Part shown: in pieces, positions 16,259 to 23,331 of the stretch
Layout: each line of letters begins with the position of its first letter
Numbering within the stretch: the stretch's first letter is position 1
Source of the DNA: Haloarcula pelagica
GTDB taxonomy: Archaea > Halobacteriota > Halobacteria > Halobacteriales > Haloarculaceae
Direction: 5' to 3'
Assembly: GCF_030127105.1 (NCBI RefSeq)
Contig: NZ_CP126161.1
Location: 1,984,001-2,048,000 of the forward strand
DNA length: 64,000 nt
The notes under the pieces: model-generated
The model's database searches: none
What the model saw: the letters and a program-made list of their open reading frames with translations, nothing else
Told to the model about the DNA's origin: nothing
Program-made: the position numbers and the translations under genes

Positions 16259-16626
16259 GGCTCGACGGTCACCACGCCGGGTTCGACGGCCAGTACCGCC
16301 CCCAGCGTATACAGGAACCCAAGAATGCCGAACGCGGCGACGACCGGTGCGAAGGCGACCGTCCCGCTGCCGGCGGCGTCACCGATCGCCAGCGGTGTGA
16401 CACTGATTCCGAAGACGCCGGCCGCGTAGCCGAGTTTGTCACGGCGCCGGCCGAACGAGTACACGCTCGCGGAAAGCGCTGCCGGGTAGCTGATCGCGAA
16501 GTAGCTCCACCCGGCGTACAGCGGGGCAGTTCCGAGGGCGAGGTACCAGCCGGCGTCGAGCACCTGTGTGACGACGGTACCGGCCGCGAGACCGACGAGC
16601 GCCGCGGCGGGGAGGGCTCTGTCCAT
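16255..16626 (-). CDS. Four-TM membrane protein, unknown function
   Basis: 123 aa with about four hydrophobic helices (residues 5-25, 28-52, 65-82, 90-115). Start MDRALPAAALVGLAAGTV was chosen; a much longer upstream reading frame is the antisense of the aspartoacylase gene and is rejected. Stop codons of this gene and the convergent PhoU/TrkA-C gene overlap in CTAA. No family recognised. Confidence 0.75.
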   Translation of the reverse strand: MDRALPAAALVGLAAGTVVTQVLDAGWYLALGTAPLYAGWSYFAISYPAALSASVYSFGRRRDKLGYAAGVFGISVTPLAIGDAAGSGTVAFAPVVAAFGILGFLYTLGAVLAVEPGVVTVEP

Positions 16627-16691
16627 ACCGGGCCGTGTCGGCTCCCGGCTCCTAAATCCCGGGGGGTGTTCCACGGACTGCCCGGCCCCGC

Positions 16692-16955
16692 TCAGTCCGG
16701 CCTGTCCCGCCGCGCCAGCCGAACGGCCGAGCCGATCGTCAGGACGGCCGTCGCCAGCCCGCCAAGCGACATCGCCAGGACGAACGCCAGGGCGAGGTAG
16801 AGATACGCCGGCCGCCCGGTCCCGGGCAGGACGAACGTCGCGAAGACGAGGCCGGTCACCACGAGCGCGAACCCGAACCCGAGTTTCGCGTTCCGCGGGA
16901 CGTTCAGCGCCTGCACCATCGCGGCCCGGCCGCTGGGTTGCTCGCTCTCTGACAC
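16692..16955 (-). CDS. Two-TM membrane protein (DUF7536-like)
   Basis: 87 aa from a GTG start (VSESEQPSGRAAMVQALNVPRNAKLGFG); an internal ATG gives 75 aa. Two TM helices lie at about residues 27-47 and 51-76. The pattern of a charged N-terminus with MVxALNVPRNAKLGFG before TM1 recurs in a Halobacteria-only family. It is followed 65 nt later by the previous membrane gene on the same strand, perhaps one transcript. Confidence 0.7.
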   Translation of the reverse strand: MSESEQPSGRAAMVQALNVPRNAKLGFGFALVVTGLVFATFVLPGTGRPAYLYLALAFVLAMSLGGLATAVLTIGSAVRLARRDRPD

Positions 16956-17049
16956 GCCCGGTGGTAGGGTCGCGTGGCTCAAGACGGCGTCGGTCCGTGT
17001 TGGCCGGAATCCGAACCAGTAAAGGCACACAGGCCGAACGAGTCGGACA

Positions 17050-18006
17050 ATGGTACGTTTCGGTACGGCGAGTGCCGTCCCCGGTGAGCGGGACACGGGA
17101 CGGTTGGAGGTGGGGGAGACCCGCGACGGGAGTTCCGTCGGACTCCCCGTCGCCGTGGTCAACGGCGCCGCCGACGGGAAGACACTCTACATCCAGGCCG
17201 CGAGCGACGGCGACGAACTCAACGGCGTCGGCGTCATCCAGCGGGTGCTCCCGCGGCTCGACCCCTCGGAGATCGCCGGCACGATCATCGTCTGTGGCAT
17301 CGTCAACTACCACGCCTTCCAGGTCGCCGAGCACCGCAATCCCATCGACGACACGAAGATGAACCGGGCCTATCCCGGCGACGACACGGGCACCTCCAGC
17401 GAGCGCATCGCCGCCGCGACCTTCGACGCCGCCATCGGTGCCGACCTCGTCCTGGACCTCCACCAGGGCTCGACCTCGCGGATGATCGAGGAGTGTCGCG
17501 TCCGGTGTGGCACCCGCCACCGCCTCCACAGCGAGTGTCTCGAACTGGCGAAGGTCTTCGGCTGTGGGCACATCCTCGATCAGAAGGGGCCGGACGGCCA
17601 ACTCGCCCGCGCGGCTCCCGACGAGGGCGTCCCGACCATCGACCCGGAACTGGGCGGCTGTGTCGGCTGGGACGAGGAGTCGATCCGGAAAGGCGTCGAC
17701 GGCGTCTTCAACGTCCTCACCTACTACGGCTTCCTCGACGGCCACTACAGCCCCACGCCACAGACCCGCGCCAGCGGCTTCGAGCAGTACGGCGCCCCCG
17801 CCGGCGGTCTCGTGGACTTCCAGACGGACCTGGGCGAGCGGGTCTCCCGCGGCGAGACGCTGTTCGAGATCACCGACGTGTTCGGCCAGGTCAAGGAGAC
17901 GATCACCGCCGACTCCTCGGGCATCTTCTGGCGTTCCCGTCGCCTCCCGCAGGTCGCGACCGGCGAGTACGTCTGCTCGGTCGGGACTGACATCGATACC
18001 TACTAA
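17050..18006 (+). CDS. Succinylglutamate desuccinylase/aspartoacylase-family protein
   Basis: 318 aa, M14-related zinc deacylase fold. Substrate-binding and metal motifs: DGDELNG at about residue 54, MNRAYPGD at about 103, and LVLDLHQGSTSRMIEE at about 134; the C-terminal beta domain begins at about 230. The first zinc ligand, normally His in HGDE or HGNE, is Asp here (SDGDELNG), while the Glu and the later His are kept. The family cleaves N-acyl amino acids; the substrate here is unknown. Divergent from the small membrane gene; dispersed element copy B follows the stop. Confidence 0.85.
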   Translation: MVRFGTASAVPGERDTGRLEVGETRDGSSVGLPVAVVNGAADGKTLYIQAASDGDELNGVGVIQRVLPRLDPSEIAGTIIVCGIVNYHAFQVAEHRNPIDDTKMNRAYPGDDTGTSSERIAAATFDAAIGADLVLDLHQGSTSRMIEECRVRCGTRHRLHSECLELAKVFGCGHILDQKGPDGQLARAAPDEGVPTIDPELGGCVGWDEESIRKGVDGVFNVLTYYGFLDGHYSPTPQTRASGFEQYGAPAGGLVDFQTDLGERVSRGETLFEITDVFGQVKETITADSSGIFWRSRRLPQVATGEYVCSVGTDIDTY

Positions 18007-18008
18007 CC

Positions 18009-18216
18009 CACCTTTTTCATCGTCGGGTTCGCGCGCAGCAGTCGCTGCGCGCGAACCACTCCTCGAAAAACGTGGGCGAAAAAGGCGGGACCGTCGCTTC
18101 GCTCGGTCCCGTGAAACCGCGCCTGCGGCGCGGTATGCTCCCGGTACAGCCCTGCCCTTCCCCGTCTTCGCTCGGGCGCGACTGCCGTCGCGCCACTCGC
18201 TCACGGCCACTGCACC
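18009..18216 (+). repeat. Dispersed multi-hairpin element, copy B
   Basis: Begins 3 nt after the aspartoacylase-family stop. Hairpin 1 is a perfect 14-bp stem (18026-18039 with 18044-18057). Then GAAAAACGTGGGCGAAAAAGGC; hairpin 2 GGGACC/GGTCCC with loop GTCGCTTCGCTC (18087-18110); GTGAAACC; hairpin 3 ACCGCGC/GCGCGGT; CCCTGCCCTTCCCCGTCTTC; hairpin 4 GGCGCGAC/GTCGCGCC; CACTCGCTCACGGCCAC. Same architecture as copies A and C with different arms. Confidence 0.85.
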
Positions 18217-18245
18217 GCTGTCCCGTTGCTCGGCTTCGACCCTCG

Positions 18246-18728
18246 CTACGCTGTGGTTCGCTCTAGCGAGCGTCGCTCTCCACGTTCGCGGTCCTCGCTA
18301 CTCGGTTTCGGTCCGTTTTCCGTCCGGTACGGAGCGGACGGCGTGATGGTGTGCTCCTCCGGAACTTCGTTGGCGAGGACGGTCCCGTCGGCGCGGTAGA
18401 CGATCCCGATCTGGTCGTTCCACTTGTGGTGTGTGGTCGCCACGTGGTCGCCGTCGACCGAGGTGTGCAGGAGGAAGGGGTACGGCCAGTCCGAGTTCGG
18501 GAGCAGGTCGGCGATCTCGCCCTGCTCGTCGCCGGCGACGGTGACGGCCCCCGTTGTCACGTCGTAGCCTTCCCCGCGGTCCATCGTGACGGTGAACTCG
18601 TGGGTGTCTTCGTCCCAGTTCTGGACGAGAATGTCGCCGTCCGAACCGGGGAGCCGTTCGGAACAGCCTGCGGATAGCGCCGCCGCTACGGTACCGACGC
18701 CGCGGAGGTAGGTTCTGCGGGAGACCAT
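18246..18728 (-). CDS. TAT-exported lipoprotein, unknown function
   Basis: 160 aa. The N-terminus MVSRRTYLRGVGTVAAALSAGCS combines a twin-arginine motif (SRRTYLRG) with a lipobox (LSAGC, Cys at residue 22), the usual haloarchaeal TAT-lipoprotein signal. The mature part is acidic with motifs VQNWDEDTHEFTVTMDRGE and HHKWNDQIGIVYRADG. The last 25 residues are Arg/Glu-rich and unlike the rest, and may be a recent readthrough into repeat-rich DNA near element B. No catalytic motif seen. Confidence 0.72.
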   Translation of the reverse strand: MVSRRTYLRGVGTVAAALSAGCSERLPGSDGDILVQNWDEDTHEFTVTMDRGEGYDVTTGAVTVAGDEQGEIADLLPNSDWPYPFLLHTSVDGDHVATTHHKWNDQIGIVYRADGTVLANEVPEEHTITPSAPYRTENGPKPSSEDRERGERRSLERTTA

Positions 18729-18811
18729 TGTCGGACCACCCGACGCCGTCGAAATAAACCTTCTGCGTACTGGACCACCACCTTTTGATGGCTCCCAGCC
18801 CCAGTGCCCCC

Positions 18812-19869
18812 ATGCGACACTGCGAGGCCTGCGGCCGCGAGTATCCCCGCGACCGGCCGTGGCGCTGTGACTGTGGCCACGCACTGGACTACACCGACCT
18901 GCCGGTGCCCGACGGCGAACCGCCCGCGTTCGACCGCGCGGCGGGCATCTGGGCGTTCGACGCGTTCCTGCCGATGGACGAGCGGGTGACACTCGGGGAG
19001 GGGTGGACCCCGCTCGTCGACGCGCCCGAGTGGGACGTGACGGTCAAACTGGAGTCGCTGCACCCGACCGGGAGCTTCAAGGATCGCGGCGCGGCGGCGG
19101 TGATCGCCGAAGCGCAGGCGGTCGGCGCCGACCGCGTGCTGGAGGACTCCTCGGGCAACGCCGGCTGGCGGTCGCGAGCTACGCCGCTCGCGCCGGCATC
19201 GACGCCGAGATCTACGTCCCGGCCGACGCGAAAGCGGGGAAACGCCGCCGGATCGAACGCACGGACGCCGAGGTCGTCCCCGTCGAGGGCGACCGGCAAG
19301 CGGTCACCGACGCCTGTATCGCCGCCGTCGAGGCCGGCGAGGGCTACTACGCCAGCCACGCCTGGAATCCCGCCTTCTTCGCCGGGACCGCGACGATCGC
19401 CTACGAACTGGCCGCCCAGCGCGACTGGTCGGTCCCCGACGCCGTCGTCACGCCGCTGGGCCACGGGACGCTGTTCCTGGGGGCCTACCGGGGGTTCCGG
19501 GCGCTTGAACGGGCCGGCTGGACCGACGACGTACCGCGACTGCTCGGCGCCCAGGCGGCCGGTGCCAGCCCCATCGCCGACGCCCGTCACGGCGACAGCG
19601 GAGGGCACAACGACCTGGCCGACGGCATCCAGATCCGGGAGCCGGCCCGCGCCGACCAGCTCCGGGCGGCCATCGAGGCCACCGACGGGGACGCCGTCGC
19701 CGTCGACGAACCGGCGACCCGGGCCGCACACGAGCGGTTGGCCGCCGCGGGGTTCCACGTCGAACCGACCTGTGCGACGGCGACGGCGGCGCTGGAACAG
19801 TTCAGGGAGCGGGGTGTCCTCACCCCGGCGGACGACGTAGTGGTCGCGCTGACCGGCCGCAACGCCTGA
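18812..19869 (+). pseudogene. thrC: Threonine synthase-like gene broken by a 1-nt frameshift
   Basis: The first reading frame gives a zinc ribbon (MRHCEACGREYP...CDCGHAL) and the PLP-lysine motif HPTGSFKDRGAA, ending its homology at EDSSGNAG. The next frame resumes with AVASYAARAGIDAEIYVPADAK and continues through the phosphate-binding region to ALTGRNA. Restoring one base near 19165-19170 (GGCTGGCG) would rejoin them into about 352 residues. Either a real pseudogene, with threonine synthase elsewhere, or a base-calling error. ATG at 18788 is an alternative start. Confidence 0.82.
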
Positions 19870-20073
19870 TCAACGCCACAGGAGCAAGGAGACGGGGACG
19901 GCGGCGTCGACCGAGAACCACTCGGCGTCGGCGTCGGCCGCGTCTGTATCCCCGGCGTAACAGATGTACCGCTCGTCCCCGTCCGATCTGGTTCTGACGA
20001 CCGCGGGATACACCCCCTCGTCGGGATCGGGCGAGGGAGTTCCGCCCGTCTGTGAGACGTGTTCCGTTCCCAT
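19870..20073 (-). CDS. Small DUF7511-like protein, paralogue 1
   Basis: 67 aa acidic protein MGTEHVSQTGGTPS...RYICYAGDTDAADADAEWFSVDAAVPVSLLLWR. Its C-terminal half aligns with the neighbouring small protein (YxxD...W-L/F...VDLLIPV) and with the Halobacteria-only DUF7511 pattern. No function known. Its stop codon abuts the threonine synthase stop in the palindrome TGATCA. Confidence 0.65.
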   Translation of the reverse strand: MGTEHVSQTGGTPSPDPDEGVYPAVVRTRSDGDERYICYAGDTDAADADAEWFSVDAAVPVSLLLWR

Positions 20074-20132
20074 GCTGGACGCAGTCGGGCACTGTCGCTA
20101 TTGTTACCGACTAACTAGGTGGACGGAAGGGA

Positions 20133-20342
20133 TCACCGAACCGCCTCGACGGGGATCAGGAGGTCCACCGACGCGGCGAGCCAGCGGGTCGCCATCTCGG
20201 TGCCGGAGCGGTCGTTCGGGTAGAGGATCGCCCGCTCGCCGCCCCGGGCGGACGGTTCCAGTTCGGCGACCAGCACGGTGTCGCTGAACTCGTCCTGTGG
20301 AAGTCGGTCCCTCGCGTCGTCCCGTACGTGTTCGGTGCTCAT
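20133..20342 (-). CDS. Small DUF7511-like protein, paralogue 2
   Basis: 69 aa, [20 protein letters not shown]...[32 protein letters not shown]. Ends in the W(L/M)xA...L.(V/D)VR pattern of DUF7511-like proteins. It begins with the same MxTEHV as its downstream neighbour, and the two form a tandem paralogous pair 60 nt apart. Function unknown. Confidence 0.7.
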   Translation of the reverse strand: MSTEHVRDDARDRLPQDEFSDTVLVAELEPSARGGERAILYPNDRSGTEMATRWLAASVDLLIPVEAVR

Positions 20343-20381
20343 GTCCCCGCTAGTCGCTGCGTATCCATTGTTATCTGGCGC

Positions 20382-21695
20382 CTACTCCGACCCCGCTCGG
20401 GCGCTCCACGCGGCTTCTGGTCGTCGCGTTACCGCTCGGGATGGACCGGGCCGTCGAACCCGCCCCGGATCAGCGGCTTCGCGACGTGTCGCCGCGCCAC
20501 CGGCGGGACCTCGTACCAGCCCCGGGTCGATCGCTCGCTCGATCGCTCGCTCGACCTTCCCGTCGGCGCTGGTCCCGCAGTCACGACAGCGATACCCCTG
20601 GTCACGGCCGGCCGACGCCATCGACCGCCCACACTCGGCGCAGTCCGGGGTCACCCGTTCGGTCTCGACCAGTTCGTCGACCCGGAACTTCTCCAGTTTG
20701 AGCGTGCCGTCGCTGACCTCCCCACAGACGGTCACCCGGTCGCCCACCCGGAGGCTCCGAACCCGATCACGGAACTGCTTGGTCGGCTCGAAGGCCGCAC
20801 ACTGGAGGGTCGCCCCGTCGCCGGCGAGCGTCAGGAAGACGTGCCCGCCGGCCCGGGTCTCCGGTGGGTCGACCACCTCGCCGGCGACCCGGTACGCCCT
20901 GTCGTCCTCGACCGCCGACAGCGAGGCGTCCCGGAGGTGTACGTCGGTTCCCTGGTTCGTCAGCAACGTCGCCCGCTGGGCGATCGGTTCGCTCTCGATG
21001 GCGTCGGCGACGGCCCGACAGGCCTCGGGATCGTCACCGCGGATGCCGTACAACACCGGACACGGCGTCCGTGGGACACAGACCGGGTAGTTCGACTCCC
21101 GGTCGACGGTGTCCCAGACTGCCGGATAGTGGGCCTCGGCGGCAGCGAACACGCTCTCGGTGTCCACCTCACGATCCGTCCCCCACCGCTCGCGCTCGCG
21201 GTAGGCGATGTGTTCGTGGGTCCACTCTTCCAGGGCCGACCACGCGCCGACGGCCGCCAGCGCGCCGATCAGCCCGCGGCCGTTTCCCCGCTCCAGACGG
21301 GCGAAGCCGGCGTGATCGGCAAGCGTCGTCGCCGTCGCTCGGTCCTGGATCGCTCGGATCGCGTCCGTCGTGAAGTCGGCGACCGCCGACGGAACCGCCG
21401 CTGGGGCGCAGTCGGCGACGAGCGCGCCGGGGTTCGTCCGCGGGTCGTCGGTCTCGGCCAGGTCGAGCGTCGACTCGGCCAGGCTGACGGCCCGATCGGC
21501 GTCGATGTCGGTGTGGACCGCCAGCGCCGCGTTCCCGCGGGTCTTGTGTTCGACGGCCGGGTTCAGCCGGACCAACAGCAGCCGTTCGACGCGCCCGCCG
21601 GCCGCGCGGATGTCGTCGGCCAACTGCCTGGCGGCGTAGGTCGTACACATCCCGCCTTCCCGGGAGTCGGTGTCGTCGAGGCCGACGATTGTCAC
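20382..21695 (-). CDS. tiaS: tRNA(Ile2) 2-agmatinylcytidine synthetase TiaS, frameshifted C-terminus
   Basis: TiaS attaches agmatine to C34 of tRNA-Ile(CAU) so that it reads AUA. The GTG start gives [22 protein letters not shown], the kinase-like N-terminus; an upstream ATG has no family sequence. An OB-fold region (about 300-380) and zinc ribbon [22 protein letters not shown] follow. After [10 protein letters not shown] the frame slips: the expected ending [20 protein letters not shown]...HPER is in the next frame, stopping at 20429, while the open frame continues to 20382. One extra G in the run at 20520-20523 explains it. Agmatine is also the substrate of the SpeB-like enzyme at 28767. Confidence 0.9.
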   Translation of the reverse strand: MTIVGLDDTDSREGGMCTTYAARQLADDIRAAGGRVERLLLVRLNPAVEHKTRGNAALAVHTDIDADRAVSLAESTLDLAETDDPRTNPGALVADCAPAAVPSAVADFTTDAIRAIQDRATATTLADHAGFARLERGNGRGLIGALAAVGAWSALEEWTHEHIAYRERERWGTDREVDTESVFAAAEAHYPAVWDTVDRESNYPVCVPRTPCPVLYGIRGDDPEACRAVADAIESEPIAQRATLLTNQGTDVHLRDASLSAVEDDRAYRVAGEVVDPPETRAGGHVFLTLAGDGATLQCAAFEPTKQFRDRVRSLRVGDRVTVCGEVSDGTLKLEKFRVDELVETERVTPDCAECGRSMASAGRDQGYRCRDCGTSADGKVERAIERAIDPGLVRGPAGGAATRREAADPGRVRRPGPSRAVTRRPEAAWSARAGSE

Positions 21696-21763
21696 GCTCT
21701 GTCGTTGGCCGGTGGTGCCCAAACCCCTTTCGTCGTGCGAATCCCCGCGGGTACCGCCACAAA

Positions 21764-21775
21764 TCATATATACGA
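21764..21775. promoter_or_regulatory. AT-rich core of the divergent tiaS/regulator intergenic region
   Basis: TCATATATACGA is the only AT-rich run in the 114-nt divergent region. It lies about 40 nt before the ATG of the regulator gene (21810), which is also preceded by a good Shine-Dalgarno run GGAGGAG, so that transcript probably has a short leader. It may serve tiaS on the other strand as well. Confidence 0.4.
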
Positions 21776-21809
21776 CGATTGGTTACCTTCGGTAGAGGTA
21801 CGGAGGAGT

Positions 21810-22778
21810 ATGTCACGGTCGGCACTGGTCGGTAACGTCACGGCGATGCTGGAGGACGCGGGGTTTCTCGTCAGCGACCGCTGTGCGATCAGACCCAAGA
21901 GCTTCGACATCGCGGCCCGGCGCGGCGAGGACGTGCTGCTGGTAAAGATCCTGGGCAACATCGACGCCTTCGACGGCGTCACCGGCGCGGAGATGCGCCG
22001 CCTGGGGACCTATCTGAACGCGACGCCCATCGTCGTCGGGTTACGGACCCGTGACGAGGAGCTGAAACCCGGCGTCGTCTACTTCCGGCACGGCGTCCCG
22101 GTCCTATCGCCCGACACCGCCATGGACCTGTTCCTCGAGGAGGTCCCGCCGCTCATCTACGCGGCGCCGGGCGGCCTCTACGTCAACATCGACTCGGAAG
22201 TGCTCGCGGACGCCCGCGAGGACAAGGAGTGGTCGCTGGGACGCCTGGCCTCGGAACTGGGCGTCTCCCGGCGCACCGTCTCGAAGTACGAGGACGGCAT
22301 GGACGCCTCCGTCGAGGTGGCCGCCGAACTCGAAGACCTCTTCGACGCGCCGCTGACAGCGCCGGTGAGCGTCCTCGACGGCGCCGAGGAGGTCCGAGAC
22401 GACGAACCGACCCCCGAGGACCCTGACGCGGACCCCGAGGACGAACCCATCGTCACCGTCTTCACCCGGATCGGCTTCGAGGTCCACCCCACCGACCGGG
22501 CACCGTTTACGGCGGTCAACGAGAACGGCCGCCGCCGCGAGCAGGTCCTGACCGGCCACTCGCCGTTCACCGAGACCGCACAGAAGCGCGCACGGATCAT
22601 GTCTTCCGTCGGCGAGGTCACCCGGACGCGGTCGGTGTACGTCGTCGACGAACTCGAACGCGAGTCCGTCGAGGGCACCGCCATCATCGAGGAGGCAGAG
22701 ATGGAGGAGATCGAGGACGCCGTCGACCTGCGCGATCTCATCATGGAACGGGGCGAGGACCACGAGGAGACTGCCTAG
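21810..22778 (+). CDS. Conserved archaeal HTH transcriptional regulator
   Basis: 322 aa matching the 'putative HTH-type transcriptional regulatory protein' family found across Euryarchaeota. The N-terminal domain (about 1-130, [33 protein letters not shown]) resembles a nuclease-like fold; the XRE helix-turn-helix is at about 138-175 ([25 protein letters not shown]); an acidic linker and conserved C-terminal domain ([19 protein letters not shown]) follow. The regulon is unknown. Element copy C starts at its stop codon. Confidence 0.9.
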   Translation: MSRSALVGNVTAMLEDAGFLVSDRCAIRPKSFDIAARRGEDVLLVKILGNIDAFDGVTGAEMRRLGTYLNATPIVVGLRTRDEELKPGVVYFRHGVPVLSPDTAMDLFLEEVPPLIYAAPGGLYVNIDSEVLADAREDKEWSLGRLASELGVSRRTVSKYEDGMDASVEVAAELEDLFDAPLTAPVSVLDGAEEVRDDEPTPEDPDADPEDEPIVTVFTRIGFEVHPTDRAPFTAVNENGRRREQVLTGHSPFTETAQKRARIMSSVGEVTRTRSVYVVDELERESVEGTAIIEEAEMEEIEDAVDLRDLIMERGEDHEETA

Positions 22779-22972
22779 CCACTTTACTGCGGGGTTCGCT
22801 CCGCGAACCCCGCTTGCAAAAACGTGGGGAAAAACTGCCGAGCGTTCGCTTCGCTCACGCTCGGTGAAACCGCTCGCTATGCTCGCGGTACGCTTTCGGT
22901 ACCGCCCTGCCCGTCCCCAGGTCGCTCGGCTGCGACTACCGTCGCAGCACTCGCTCCCGGCCACCGCATCGA
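22779..22972 (+). repeat. Dispersed multi-hairpin element, copy C
   Basis: Begins at the base after the regulator stop: CCACTTTACTGC; hairpin 1 GCGGGGTTCG/CGAACCCCGC; TTGCAAAAACGTGGGGAAAA; hairpin 2 CCGAGCG/CGCTCGG, loop TTCGCTTCGCTCA (22838-22864); GTGAAACC; hairpin 3 ACCGC/GCGGT, loop TCGCTATGCTC (22869-22889); CCCTGCCCGTCCCC; hairpin 4 GCTGCGAC/GTCGCAGC, loop TACC; CACTCGCTCCCGGCCAC. Compared with A and B, stem 4 changed on both arms. Confidence 0.85.
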
Positions 22973-23006
22973 CGACCGCAAAAAGCCGCGTGCTCCGCTC
23001 GCGGCG

Positions 23007-23264
23007 TTACGCTGCGCCGCTGCCGTAGGTCTCTTCGAGGTACTCGACGATGTCGTCGGACTCGGGCATCCCCTCGACGCCGTTGTCCGGGTCGACCAGC
23101 ACCGGGACGCCGGTCTGGCCCGAGACCTCCTTCACTTCGGTGCGGTCGCCGTGTGAGCGCGGGACCATGTGGGACTCGTACTCCAGGCCGAGTTCGTCGA
23201 GCTTCGTGATTACCTTCGCGCAGTACGGACAGCCCTCCAGTTCGTAGAGTTCGAGGTTGGCCAT
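23007..23264 (-). CDS. Glutaredoxin-like protein
   Basis: 85 aa thioredoxin-fold protein with redox motif CPYC at residues 11-14 (LYELEGCPYCAKVITKL), the TGVPVLVDP cis-Pro strand at about 51 and DIVEYLEETYG at the C-terminus. It also resembles the N-terminal domain of glutathione S-transferases. The redox partner in haloarchaea would be gamma-glutamylcysteine or a thioredoxin reductase rather than glutathione. ATG at 23264 was chosen over one 10 codons upstream. Confidence 0.9.
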   Translation of the reverse strand: MANLELYELEGCPYCAKVITKLDELGLEYESHMVPRSHGDRTEVKEVSGQTGVPVLVDPDNGVEGMPESDDIVEYLEETYGSGAA

Positions 23265-23331
23265 TGCGGCCGTCGGTATGGCCGCCAGCGACAAGAGGAC
23301 ACCGGTGGTGTGTCCGGCGCGCGCAGGGCCG

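Noticed and set aside
16627-18210. Very long minus-strand reading frame overlapping the aspartoacylase-family gene and element copy B
   Set aside because: Only its end (16255-16626) looks like a protein with TM helices. The rest is the complement of a well-supported gene and of the repeat, with low-complexity residues.
20521-20553. Short tandem repeat as a possible CRISPR or phase-variation tract
   Set aside because: Only two copies of 12 nt inside tiaS. There is no spacer structure, and no cas gene or CRISPR array was seen anywhere in the window.
20328-21809. Long N-terminal extension of the HTH regulator gene on the plus strand
   Set aside because: It is antisense to tiaS and lacks family sequence. 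A Shine-Dalgarno run and the conserved start [20 protein letters not shown] place the start at 21810.
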